DNA of 57,526 nucleotides from positions 1 through 57,526 of the forward strand of contig NZ_JACTVA010000036.1 in NCBI RefSeq assembly GCF_014490485.1, in the 5' to 3' direction. Of this stretch, positions 34,946-43,047 are shown one piece after another (the first letter of the stretch is position 1; each line of letters starts with the position of its first letter). The notes below the pieces were generated by a model. The model saw only the letters and a program-made list of their open reading frames with translations, was not told the origin of the DNA and did no database searches. A program made the position numbers and the translations under genes. The stretch comes from Teichococcus aerophilus (GTDB lineage Bacteria; Pseudomonadota; Alphaproteobacteria; Acetobacterales; Acetobacteraceae).

Positions 34946-35812
34946 ATGCAGCCTTTCGTCCCTATCGTGGCCCTGGCCGCCGCGCTGGCCATGCCTTCCC
35001 TGACGGCCCAGGCCCAAGGCAAGGACCCGGCCCCATCGGGGCAGCCGCGCGGCGCGTCGGCGGTGGTGCAGTCCGCCGTGCCGGGCATCGTATTCGTACC
35101 TCTGGCCACCCTGCCTGCCGCGCCCGCTGCGGCCGCGAACCGGGAAGGCTGCGAACACCTGCTGGCCAAGCCGGCCTCGCCCGCCGCGCGGCAGGTGGCG
35201 GCGTCCGGCTGGGCGGTGACGGCGGAGGTGCCGCTCGGCCGCTACCGGGCGGTCAGCTTCGTCGGGAAGCTGGAGCCTTCCACCAGCGGCACCTGCCAAC
35301 TCAGCGACGGCAACGTGGCGATCTACGAGGGGGAGCAGCTTCGTGCCGTGGCCTATGCCGGCCGCGCCGCCCAAAGGAGCCTGGGGCGCGCGGTGGCGCT
35401 GGAAGGCGTCGGCCTGCGGCTGTGGGACGGGGACATCCTGCCCGGACCCCTGGCCGACCTGCGGTTGAATGGCGATGGCAGCCTCAGCATCGTCGCGCTG
35501 GCGGCGGAGGAGCGGCGGTGCCAGGGCCGGGCCGTCATCCCCAACATCCTGGGCATGCCGATGGATGCCGCCCGCGCCGCACTGCTGGGTGCCGGCTGGC
35601 GGCCGGTGGCGGGGAGCAACTCCACCCCCGGGTCGCGCGAGGCCGATCTGACGCGGCGAGGGATCACGGAAGTCGATGGGTGTTCCGGCACCGGCATGGG
35701 CTTCTGCCGCTTCAACTATGTCGGCGCCGCCGGCAGGCTCGGCGTCATCACCGCTGGGGAGGCCGACCCGCCGACGGTCAGCGACTACGACGTGCAGTGC
35801 AACGCTGGGTAG
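34946..35812 (+). CDS. Secreted protein with a PASTA-like segment
   Basis: 288 residues from the ATG at 34946; the frame is open upstream but without coding features. The signal peptide is about 1-24 (LAAALAMPSLTAQAQ). The middle is not recognised. VIPNILGMPMDAARAALLGA then GWRP (about residues 197-220) looks like one PASTA repeat, usually a peptidoglycan- or beta-lactam-binding module. Six cysteines in the mature part suggest disulfides and a periplasmic location. It is monocistronic and ends facing repeat copy 5. Confidence 0.7.
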   Translation: MQPFVPIVALAAALAMPSLTAQAQGKDPAPSGQPRGASAVVQSAVPGIVFVPLATLPAAPAAAANREGCEHLLAKPASPAARQVAASGWAVTAEVPLGRYRAVSFVGKLEPSTSGTCQLSDGNVAIYEGEQLRAVAYAGRAAQRSLGRAVALEGVGLRLWDGDILPGPLADLRLNGDGSLSIVALAAEERRCQGRAVIPNILGMPMDAARAALLGAGWRPVAGSNSTPGSREADLTRRGITEVDGCSGTGMGFCRFNYVGAAGRLGVITAGEADPPTVSDYDVQCNAG

Positions 35813-35840
35813 TGGGGGGACCGACATTCGGCGTCGGACA

Positions 35841-36085
35841 GGAAGGCCGGGGAAAGAATTCCCCAGGCTCCTTCTTTCTGCGAGTCTTTCGGGCGTGGCC
35901 GCGGGGGGGACAGCATCCTTTGAACCCAACCTGGGTTCGCGCCGGAGGTCCAAGGCCTCCGGCGATTGAGGGTTCAGTCCACGCGGCCTTCTATAGTCCT
36001 CATGGCGTTCCCCCCTAGTCCTGAAGCCTGACGCCAAACTCGCAGAAAAAAAGAGGGGGTTTCAGGGGAATTTCTTCCCCTGACC
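35841..36085. repeat. GAATTC-hairpin repeat, copy 5 (paired arms)
   Basis: Occupies most of the 322-nt gap between convergent genes. Left arm 35841-35885: GGAAGGCCGGGGAAAGAATT, then CCCCAGGCTCCTTCTTTCTG. Right arm 36038-36085, inverted, with GGGGAATTTCTTCCCC. The interior has CGCCGGAGGTC/GGCCTCCGGCG (35940-35964) and GATTGAGGGTTCAGTCC, matching copy 2. Confidence 0.85.
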
Positions 36086-36134
36086 GTCCCGGCCCCTGGG
36101 CACCTTGTCCAGGGTGGGCGCGGGTCGAGGCCGG

Positions 36135-36731
36135 TCAGATTTCCGGCAGCTCCGCCGGGTCGAAGTGCCAGGCCGTTTCCCCGTTGGCCGGGGGCGTCAC
36201 CCAAAGCGGCAGCGCGTTGGGCGTGCGCACGTTGATCGGCAGCCCGGCCACGGCGCGGAAGGCACGCCACAGAGCCCCATGCGCCACCACCAGCACCGGG
36301 CCCGGCTTCGCCAACGCCCGGTCCAGCGCCGCGACGGTGCGCTGCTTCAGCGCTTCGAAGCTCTCGCCATCATCCGGCGTCAGCTTGCCGTCCACCCAGT
36401 CGTCGAACCAGCCGCCCATGGGCTGGCCTTCCTGCACGCCGAAGGAGACCTCCCGCAGCCCCTCATCGGTTTCCACCGGCAGGCCCAGCTTGGCCGCCAC
36501 GACTTCCGCCGTGTTGCGGGCACGGGAGAGGGGGGAAGCGATGATGGTGGCGATGGTGCGCGGGCCGGTGGAGAGCGCTTCCAACGCCTTCGCCGCCCGC
36601 TCCGCCTGGGCCCAGCCCAGCGTATTCAGCGGGATGTCCACATTGCCCTGGCTGAGGCCGCGGGCGTTCCAGTCCGTCTCACCATGGCGGAGGAACCAGA
36701 AAGGGGTCGCGCGGGGGACTTCCAGGCTCAT
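36135..36731 (-). CDS. Histidine phosphatase (phosphoglycerate-mutase-like) family protein
   Basis: 198 residues. The catalytic motif is FLRHGETDWN with His16, and the second histidine is in VLVVAHGALWRAF near 150. GLSQGNVDIPLNTLGWAQAE and IIASPLSRARNTAEVV are typical of bacterial RHG phosphatases. The substrate is unknown. Its ATG overlaps the GST stop by 4 nt (ATGA), so the two are coupled. Confidence 0.9.
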   Translation of the reverse strand: MSLEVPRATPFWFLRHGETDWNARGLSQGNVDIPLNTLGWAQAERAAKALEALSTGPRTIATIIASPLSRARNTAEVVAAKLGLPVETDEGLREVSFGVQEGQPMGGWFDDWVDGKLTPDDGESFEALKQRTVAALDRALAKPGPVLVVAHGALWRAFRAVAGLPINVRTPNALPLWVTPPANGETAWHFDPAELPEI

Positions 36732-37351
36732 GCCGCCATTCCGGAGGCGGCGAGCGCGCGCTGCACGGCCGGGCGGCCCAGCATGGCCTTCAAATGCGCC
36801 TCGATCCGCGGCGGCACCGGCATGCCGACGCGCTTCACCGCCCAGTATTCCACGAAGAACAACGCGGCGTCGGCGATGCTGTAGCCCTGCGGCATCACCC
36901 AGGTGTCGCCCTTCCAGGTCTTGTCGATCGTCTCCAGGTACTCGGCTGCCAGAGCCTTGCCCTGCTCGATCACCTTGGCCTCGTCGGCCGGGTTCGGCGT
37001 GAAGCGGCTGGCGCGGAACTGCCGGGTAAAGCCCTGCGGATGCACGGTGCCGGCAATGTAGTCGACGAAGGAGAGGGTGTCCGCCTGCGCTTCCACATCG
37101 GCCGGCCACAACCCGGCCTCGGAGAAGGTGGAGCCCAGATAGAAGGCGATGGCGGTCAGCTCGGTCAGCACGGCGCCGTTGTCGCGCACCAGCACCGGCA
37201 CTTTGCCCTTGGGGTTGATAGCGCGGAATTCCGGCGTGTTCTGCGCCTGGTCCTTCAGCGCGACCAGCTGCAGCTCGAAGGGGCGGCCGATCTCTTCCAG
37301 AATGACATGGATGGCGACGGAGCAGGCGCCGGGCGAATAGTAGAGCTTCAT
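36728..37351 (-). CDS. Glutathione S-transferase, beta-like
   Basis: 207 residues from the ATG at 37351. The start MKLYYSPGACSVAIHVILEE has Cys10, the catalytic cysteine of beta-class bacterial GSTs. INPKGKVPVL is the cis-proline loop and VLTELTAIAFYLGS the glutathione gamma-glutamyl site. The C-terminal helical domain includes YSIADAALFFVEYW. It conjugates glutathione or reduces peroxides and disulfides. It is first in a two-gene unit with the histidine phosphatase. Confidence 0.92.
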   Translation of the reverse strand: MKLYYSPGACSVAIHVILEEIGRPFELQLVALKDQAQNTPEFRAINPKGKVPVLVRDNGAVLTELTAIAFYLGSTFSEAGLWPADVEAQADTLSFVDYIAGTVHPQGFTRQFRASRFTPNPADEAKVIEQGKALAAEYLETIDKTWKGDTWVMPQGYSIADAALFFVEYWAVKRVGMPVPPRIEAHLKAMLGRPAVQRALAASGMAA

Positions 37352-37427
37352 AAGACCCCCCTTGGGATAGCCGGATTCGGCGGGGAGCATCGGCGGGCCG
37401 GACGGCTGCCGCAAGGGGGTGGGGGGT

Positions 37428-37638
37428 AAAGGCTGGGGGAAGGAATTCCCCCAGGCCCCCATCTTTTTTCTGCGAGTTAAGGGTTTTGGGCGGGAGGCGT
37501 GCCGAGCTGACGAGGCGGTCGCGCGAAGCTGTGGCCCGCGCGCCCCGGAGGATTACAGCGGCCGGGCAGCGCCCTTCAGTCCGACCTAAAAAACTCGAAA
37601 AAAGAAGATGGGGTCCGGGGAATTCCTTCCCCGCCTTA
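37428..37638. repeat. GAATTC-hairpin repeat, copy 6 (paired arms)
   Basis: Left arm 37428-37478: AAAGGCTGGGGGAAGGAATT, then CCCCCAGGCCCCCATCTTTT. Right arm 37592-37638: AACTCGAAAAAAGAAGATGG, then GGTCCGGGGAATTCCTTCCC. It lies between two minus-strand genes, so only the right arm (9 nt before the GNAT stop) matches a neighbouring gene end. The left arm is in the promoter-side region of the GST gene. Confidence 0.85.
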
Positions 37639-37646
37639 CCTGCCCG

Positions 37647-38129
37647 CTAATCCAGCTTCTTCAGCAACTCGCGCGAATACGGGGCGAAGCCGGCACGCAG
37701 ATAGGTCTGTTCCGCCCGGTCGTTGCCGGCGACGACGCCGATCAGCATCCGGTCCAGGCCCTCGGCGCGGGTTAGGCGCTCGGCTTCCGCCAGCAGGGCG
37801 CGGCCGACGCCGCTGCCCCGCACGGCTTCGCGCACATACAACTCGCTGACATAGCCATGCGCGCGGCGGTCGGGGTGCACGAAGGGGGCCTGGCGGGCGA
37901 AGATGAGGAAGAGATGGCCGATGACGGCGCCATCCCGCTCGGCCACCAGCTGGTGGCCGCCCGATTCAGCGATGCGCCGTTCGGAATGGGACAGGGAGGC
38001 CTCGGCACCTGCGCGGTCGGTGGCGCGGTCGCCGGTGATGGCGTCCTCGAAGCGGTTCAGGCCCTGGAACTGTTCCAGAAGCGCCTCACGATCCGTGGGC
38101 CGGGCCGCGCGGATCGTGAGGCCGTTCAT
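37647..38129 (-). CDS. GNAT family N-acetyltransferase
   Basis: 160 residues. Motif A is YVREAVRGSGVGRALLAEAE near residues 98-117 (the R-G-x-G-x-G acetyl-CoA loop), then LDRMLIGVVAGNDRAEQTYL and RAGFAPY. It acetylates an unknown amine. Its ATG shares a base with the prs stop (TGATG), so it is coupled to PRPP synthesis genes. The transcript ends in repeat copy 6. Confidence 0.88.
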   Translation of the reverse strand: MNGLTIRAARPTDREALLEQFQGLNRFEDAITGDRATDRAGAEASLSHSERRIAESGGHQLVAERDGAVIGHLFLIFARQAPFVHPDRRAHGYVSELYVREAVRGSGVGRALLAEAERLTRAEGLDRMLIGVVAGNDRAEQTYLRAGFAPYSRELLKKLD

Positions 38130-39061
38130 CAGCTGAACAGGGTGGAGACGGAGCTCTCTTCCGAGATGCGGCGCATCGCCTCGGCCAGCAGCGGCGCGAT
38201 GGTCAACTGCCGGATGTTGGAGGAGACACGGACCGCTTCCGTCGCCTGGATGCTGTCTGTCACCACCATCTGCTCGATCGGCGCGGCGCCGATGCGGGCG
38301 ACGGCACCGCCGGAGAACACGCCGTGCGTGACGTACACGCTGGCGGAGCGGGCGCCGTTCTTCAGCAGCGCCTCGGCCGCGTTGCAGAGCGTGCCGCCGG
38401 AGTCGACGATGTCGTCGACCAGGATGCAGTCGCGGCCCTCGACCTCACCGATCACGTTCATCACCTCGGAGACGCCGGCGCGGGGGCGGCGCTTGTCGAT
38501 GATGGCGAGGTCAGTGTGCAGCCGCGCCGCGATGGCACGGGCGCGGACCACGCCGCCGACATCGGGGGAGACGACCATCAGGTCCCGGCCCTTGTAGTGC
38601 TCCAGGATATCCCGGGCGAACAGGGGGGCGGCGAACAGGTTGTCGACCGGGATGTCGAAGAAGCCCTGGATCTGGCCTGCGTGCAGGTCCAGCGTCAGCA
38701 CACGGTCGGCACCGGCCTCGGCGATGAGGTTGGCGACCAGCTTGGCGCTGATCGGCGTGCGGGAGCCGGACTTACGATCCTGCCGCGCATAGCCGAAATA
38801 GGGGATCACTGCCGTGACGCGGCGTGCGGAGGCGCGGCGCAGCGCATCCAGCATGATCAGCAATTCCATGAGGTTGTCATTCGTCGGGTAGCTGGTCGAC
38901 TGAATGACGAACACGTCCTCGCCGCGGACATTTTCGTGGATTTCCACGAAGATCTCCATGTCGGCGAAACGGCGCACCGAGGCCTGCGTCAGGGGCAGGT
39001 TCAGTGCTGCGGCGACCGCCTCGGCGAGGGGGCGGTTGCTGTTACAAGCGATGATCTTCAT
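38129..39061 (-). CDS. prs: Ribose-phosphate pyrophosphokinase
   Basis: 310 residues from the ATG at 39061. Motifs: [60 protein letters not shown], and the PRPP loop [17 protein letters not shown] near residue 214. It makes PRPP from ribose 5-phosphate and ATP for purine, pyrimidine, histidine and NAD synthesis. It overlaps a GNAT gene downstream. Confidence 0.97.
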   Translation of the reverse strand: MKIIACNSNRPLAEAVAAALNLPLTQASVRRFADMEIFVEIHENVRGEDVFVIQSTSYPTNDNLMELLIMLDALRRASARRVTAVIPYFGYARQDRKSGSRTPISAKLVANLIAEAGADRVLTLDLHAGQIQGFFDIPVDNLFAAPLFARDILEHYKGRDLMVVSPDVGGVVRARAIAARLHTDLAIIDKRRPRAGVSEVMNVIGEVEGRDCILVDDIVDSGGTLCNAAEALLKNGARSASVYVTHGVFSGGAVARIGAAPIEQMVVTDSIQATEAVRVSSNIRQLTIAPLLAEAMRRISEESSVSTLFS

Positions 39062-39318
39062 CCGGGGGCGCTTCTCCGGCCAGCGGGTTCGGCCGGCGGA
39101 AGCCGACCCGGCGAGGGACGGCGCGTGGTAGCAACGTGACGGTGGGATGTCCATGCGCTCAGGGGGTCCGCATGTGCGGTATGCGCTGCCTGGGGCGGAA
39201 AAACGACCTTGTTGTGTTATATTGTACCAGAAGCGTGGACCTGGGCACCGCGCCTGCGGGGAGCGTTCGCTGCATCTGGCGCCGCACGGAGGAGTAGCGA
39301 AGCCGCGCACCCGCCGGT

Positions 39319-40191
39319 ATGTCCCGCGCCATGCAGGGCAAGGCGGCCGCGCGGCCGGACATCGTCGTCTTCGATACCGAGACCACCGGGCTGACGGCGC
39401 AGGACCGCGTCGTCTCCCTCGGCGCCATACGGCTGGGGCCGGACCTGGCGCGGCTGGGCAGCCTGCACCTGGTGTTCAATCCGGGGCGGGAGAGCCATTG
39501 GGCGGCGGAGCGGGTGCACGGGCTTTCCGCCCATTACCTTTCCTTCCAGCCGCCCTTTGCGGCGCATCTGGCGGAGGTGCGGGCGTTCTTCGCCGGCGCC
39601 GCGCTGGCCGCGCACAACCTGGATTTCGACACCCGCATGCTGAACCGGGAGCTGGCCGTGCTCGGCGCCCCGTTGCTGGACCCGCGCCCCGGCGACCGCT
39701 GCACCATGCGGGAATGGAGCGCGCGGGCGGGCGGTGGACGCGCGGGACTGGATATCGTCATCACCACGCTGGGCCTGGCGCGGCAGGGCACGATGCACGG
39801 CGCGTTCGAGGATGCGGTGCTGGCCGGCTGCGTGCTGCGTTGGCTGGATGGCGCGCCGCACGGCCCCTGCGGCCCGCTGCTGCCGCCAGGGAATGAGCGC
39901 CCGGCACAGGATACTGCGCTCTCCGCCGCCGTGGCCGGGGTCACCACCCTGGCCGGCAAGCGCATCGTCCTGACCGGCGAATTGCGTGGGCTGAGCCGGG
40001 AGGATGCGGCGGCCGCCCTGGAGCGCAATGGCGCCCGGCGGCAGATGGCGGTCAACCGGCTGACCGATTACGTGGTGATGGGCGCCGCCCCCGGCCCGGC
40101 CAAGCTGCGCGCCATCCGCCAGTTGCAGCAGCAGCACGGCCGCCCGCTGATCCTGCCGGAGGCCGAGTTCCTCCGGCTGGTCGGCGGCTAG
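39319..40191 (+). CDS. DnaQ-like 3'-5' exonuclease fused to a BRCT-like domain
   Basis: 290 residues. The DEDDh exonuclease domain covers about residues 13-180: DTETTG (D19, E21), [12 protein letters not shown], and [11 protein letters not shown] giving the final H and D. The C-terminal 75 residues ([20 protein letters not shown], then [20 protein letters not shown], then [14 protein letters not shown]) have the layout of a BRCT domain, as in ligase or DinG-type exonucleases. It probably acts in DNA repair or processing. The gene is monocistronic and divergent from prs. Confidence 0.87.
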   Translation: MSRAMQGKAAARPDIVVFDTETTGLTAQDRVVSLGAIRLGPDLARLGSLHLVFNPGRESHWAAERVHGLSAHYLSFQPPFAAHLAEVRAFFAGAALAAHNLDFDTRMLNRELAVLGAPLLDPRPGDRCTMREWSARAGGGRAGLDIVITTLGLARQGTMHGAFEDAVLAGCVLRWLDGAPHGPCGPLLPPGNERPAQDTALSAAVAGVTTLAGKRIVLTGELRGLSREDAAAALERNGARRQMAVNRLTDYVVMGAAPGPAKLRAIRQLQQQHGRPLILPEAEFLRLVGG

Positions 40192-40216
40192 GGCGGATTG
40201 ATGTTCCGCCTTGGGC

Positions 40217-40449
40217 AGGAAGGCCGGGGAAGGAAGTCCCCGGCCCTCTTCTTCTTTGCTGCGAATTTTGAGACGGGGCCGTTGAGCGTCAGGCTTTCTG
40301 GAGCCAGGCCGGAGGTCCATGACCGCCGGAGTCTGATGCTTCAGCCCGTGTAGCCCGTGATCCTTCTTCCGGCGCCGGTCCCGAAGCCGCAGGCCAATGA
40401 ACAAAAGAAAGATGGGGTTTCACTGGAATTCATTCCCCCTGGCCTTCCT
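40217..40449. repeat. GAATTC-hairpin repeat, copy 7 (paired arms)
   Basis: In a 431-nt gap between convergent genes. Left arm 40217-40266: GGAAGGCCGGGGAAGGAAGT, then CCCCGGCCCTCTTCTTC (GAAGTC replaces GAATTC). Right arm 40398-40449 has ACTGGAATTCATTCCCCCTG. The interior has CCGGAGGTCC and GCTTCAGCCCGTG, a diverged form of the shared core. Nothing else is seen in 40450-40622. Confidence 0.8.
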
Positions 40450-40622
40450 TCCCGCAGAAGGCGGAATGACGCGATCAAACATGGACGGCGAGCATGCGGC
40501 GGCAAGGAATGTGAACGCATCATGCTCCAGAGCGGCCGTCATTGGTGGCCGCGCAAAGCATGCACCACGCCGCCGGGCAAGGTTCAGGACGGGTCCGCCG
40601 CATCCCCTGCGCCGGCCGCGTT

Positions 40623-41453
40623 CTAGCCCCGGGCGAAGTCGGCGGCTGCGGCGATCTGCGCCTCGCTTGGGGTGATGCCGGTGTAGAGGACGAACTGCTC
40701 CACCGCCTGCAGCGTCGCTACCTCGGCGCCGGTGATGACGGTCTTGCCCAGTGCGCGGGCGCGGCGGATCAGCGGCGTCTCCGGCGGCAGGTTCACCACG
40801 TCGAACACCACGCTCGCCTCCGCGATCAGCGCTTCAGGGAAGGCCAGCTCGGTGGCTTCCGGCGCGCCTTCCATGCCGATCGGGGTGATGTTCACCAGCA
40901 TCGGCGCGGCGGTCGCCTCCGCCTGCCAGCCGAAGCCGCATGCGGACGCCAGGGCACGCCCGGCGGCCTCGTTGCGGGAGACGACGGTACCCTGGCTGAA
41001 GCCGGCATCGCGCAGGGCGGAAACCACCGCCTTGGCCATGCCGCCGCTGCCACGGGAGACGAAGCCGGTGCTGGCCGGCACGCCATGCTTCACCAGCAGC
41101 GGCGCGATGGCGGCATAGTCGGTGTTGTGGCCGCTCAGCCGCCCGTCATCATTGACGATGGTATTGACCGAACTGATGGCCGCCGCCGAGGGCGCCATCG
41201 TATCCAGCAACGGGATGCAGGCCTCCTTGAACGGCATCGACACGGCGCAGCCGCGGATGCCGAACGCCCGCAGGCCGCCAATCGCTGACGGCAAGTCCCG
41301 CGTGGTGAAGGCCTTGTAGATGTAGTCCAGCCCCAGCGCCGCATAGAGATGGTTGTGGAACCGCGAGCCAAAGGTACCCGGCCGGCCCGCGAGCGACATG
41401 CAGACCGTGGTGTCACGGCCGATGGTAAGGCGGGTCGGGGGCATTGCGGTCAC
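40623..41453 (-). CDS. Shikimate 5-dehydrogenase-like protein
   Basis: 276 residues from the GTG at 41453 (AAGGA 8 nt upstream); the ATG at 41444 is an alternative. VSMPFKEACIPLLD has the catalytic Lys, SSVNTIVNDDGRLSGHNTDY the shikimate site with Asp, SRGSGGMAKAVVSAL the nucleotide site and VVFDVVNLPPETPLIRRAR the end motif. The glycine loop is SRGSGG instead of the usual GAGGA, and the N-terminus is unusual for AroE (TIGRDTTVCMSLAGRPGTFG), so it may be the AroE-like YdiB/quinate branch rather than the main AroE. Confidence 0.8.
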   Translation of the reverse strand: MTAMPPTRLTIGRDTTVCMSLAGRPGTFGSRFHNHLYAALGLDYIYKAFTTRDLPSAIGGLRAFGIRGCAVSMPFKEACIPLLDTMAPSAAAISSVNTIVNDDGRLSGHNTDYAAIAPLLVKHGVPASTGFVSRGSGGMAKAVVSALRDAGFSQGTVVSRNEAAGRALASACGFGWQAEATAAPMLVNITPIGMEGAPEATELAFPEALIAEASVVFDVVNLPPETPLIRRARALGKTVITGAEVATLQAVEQFVLYTGITPSEAQIAAAADFARG

Positions 41454-41881
41454 GGCGAAATCCTTGCGGCAAAAGCTGCGGCATAGCGATGCATCGCCCT
41501 GGTGCCGTCAAGGGAGCGCCTGTGCAAGGGGGTGCAGGAAGCCGCACGCCTGCCTACGTCGTTGATTGGGGCGTTGGTGTTCCGCGTCTGGGCGACCCGT
41601 GGGCTTGGCGTGAAAGACATATGGCTTGCTTCGGTGCCCTTGAGAGGGGCGCTGCCCCTCTCAAACTCTCCCCGCCAAAGGCCTGAGGTCTTCGGAAACC
41701 CGCGACTGGGTGTTCATGGGGAAAGCGGAGACTCTCTTAATGCATTGTATTCAAACATATATTCTGTAGTTCTGAGGTTGTTGCGGATCGCATTGAGTGG
41801 CGGGCAAAAGATCTCATCCAGGGGAAATTGGACAGGACACCCCACCACACAGCCACCGCCCGACATTTAGCCCCACCGCCA
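41454..41881. other. Intergenic region with repeat B and an AT-rich patch
   Basis: 428 nt without a gene. It holds repeat B copy 2 (41641-41702) and, at about 41735-41785, an AT-rich patch (TCTCTTAATGCATTGTATTC, then AAACATATATTCTGTAG) far below the local GC content. No ORF, tRNA or inverted-repeat pair was found there. It could be a promoter or a remnant of acquired DNA. Confidence 0.5.
41641..41702. repeat. Repeat family B, copy 2
   Basis: Starts TGAGAGGGGCGCTGCCCCTC (9-bp stem GAGAGGGGC/GCCCCTCTC, loop GCT), then AAACTCTCCCCGCCAAAGGC and CTTCGGAAACCC. It matches copy 1 at 24641-24703 almost base for base in the hairpin and the CCAAAGGCCT segment. Confidence 0.7.
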
Positions 41882-41934
41882 GACTCGAAGAAAAAAGATG
41901 GCGGCCTGGGGGAATTCCTTCCCCCAGCCTTCCG
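41882..41934 (-). repeat. GAATTC-hairpin repeat, single right-type arm
   Basis: GACTCGAAGAAAAAAGATGG, then CGGCCTGGGGGAATTCCTTC and CCCCAGCCTTCC. It ends 17 nt before the stop of the minus-strand lipoprotein gene, with the T-tract on the minus strand, fitting its terminator. No left arm accompanies it; both flanking genes are on the minus strand. Confidence 0.8.
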
Positions 41935-41950
41935 CCAACCCCGCGAGCGA

Positions 41951-42979
41951 CTAACGACGCCGCCGCTGCGCTGGCACTGGTGCTGCCGCCGGGGTTGCCG
42001 GCGCCGCGGCGGGCGTGGCGGCCGGGGTGCTGCCGCGCAGGGGTGGCTCGGCCATGTTCTGCGGGCCCGGGGGTGCGCCGGCATTGGCCAGCACGTCGCG
42101 GATACCGGCCGAGGCTTCGTTGGCCACGACGAAGGCGACGTCGCCCCAGTAGCGGTTCAGCGTGCCGCGCGGCACTTCGTTGATCTGCAGCACCCGGCCC
42201 AGCTCGTAGCCATCGCGGCGGGTCACGGTCCACAGCACTTCCACGCGCTGCTGGTTGTTCGGTGCGTCGGCCATGGTGACGTGGCCTTCCACCGCGTAGT
42301 CGGCGCCATCCGCGTTGTTCTGCGGCACCAGCCCGCGCTGCGTCAGGAATTCCTGCATCTTGGCGGTCAGGCTGGTGTTGCCGTCGCCGGGGGCGCCGCG
42401 CACCGGCACCAGGCGCAGGCGCGGCGGCGCCTTGCCGGTCAGGGCCTCCGGGTGCGTGGTCTTGCGCGCGGCCTCGATGCCGGCGAGCAGCGCGGCGATG
42501 CCGGGCGCGTCCCGGTCACCCAGGCGCTTGAAGACGGAGGGTGCCTCGCTGCCCCAGGCCGCCAGCGGCACCGGGGCGCCGGTGTTGCTGGCCAGGGACT
42601 GGCCATCGGCGCTGTAGAGCGTGTAGCGCGGCACGATGGAATTGCGGTCCCCATCCGGCCGCTGGACGACGATGCTCAGCCGCAGGTCCAGCGGCTGCGG
42701 CTCGGTTACCGCGGCGGGAACCTCGGCGTCGCGCAGGGCCAGCGCCATGGCTTCCGCCAGGTCCTTGGTGGCCTCGTCCGTCAGCAGCACGTCGGAGGGC
42801 GGGGGGACGGCGATGCGGTAGGCCGGCGGCAGCGCCAGGCGCGCCGCGTCCCCGCCGGGGTTGCCGCTGTAGGGCCGCAGGTCGCCACAGGCGGCCACCA
42901 GCAGCAGGGCCGCCACGGTCAGGCAGTGCGGCAGGCGCCGCAGCAGGGAACCGCGCCCGAAGGCTTCAGACCAGGGCAA
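41951..42979 (-). CDS. Predicted lipoprotein, family not recognised
   Basis: 342 residues if the TTG at 42979 is the start; no ATG lies nearby. LTVAALLLVAAC is a lipobox with the lipidated cysteine at residue 31, so it is membrane-anchored in the periplasm. Residues 50-300 are soluble; the C-terminus is a proline/alanine tail ending QRRRR. No domain was recognised. It follows pgeF by about 70 nt, in a block with lgt, the enzyme that would lipidate it. The start region overlaps a 20-codon ORF (42966-43028). Confidence 0.7.
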   Translation of the reverse strand: MPWSEAFGRGSLLRRLPHCLTVAALLLVAACGDLRPYSGNPGGDAARLALPPAYRIAVPPPSDVLLTDEATKDLAEAMALALRDAEVPAAVTEPQPLDLRLSIVVQRPDGDRNSIVPRYTLYSADGQSLASNTGAPVPLAAWGSEAPSVFKRLGDRDAPGIAALLAGIEAARKTTHPEALTGKAPPRLRLVPVRGAPGDGNTSLTAKMQEFLTQRGLVPQNNADGADYAVEGHVTMADAPNNQQRVEVLWTVTRRDGYELGRVLQINEVPRGTLNRYWGDVAFVVANEASAGIRDVLANAGAPPGPQNMAEPPLRGSTPAATPAAAPATPAAAPVPAQRRRR

Positions 42980-43028
42980 TACAGGACACCATCATTGTGA
43001 CGAGGAGAAGCAGCATGAACATGATCAT
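42966..43028 (-). CDS. Possible 20-residue hydrophobic peptide
   Basis: Reads MIMFMLLLLVTMMVSCIALV then stop, in the gap between pgeF and the lipoprotein gene. Its last 14 nt overlap the TTG start of the lipoprotein, so translating it could carry ribosomes to that weak start. There is no clear Shine-Dalgarno site. Hydrophobicity could be chance; this is a guess worth testing, not a firm gene. Confidence 0.3.
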   Translation of the reverse strand: MIMFMLLLLVTMMVSCIALV

Positions 43029-43047
43029 GTAAGGCACGCTTGCAGGC

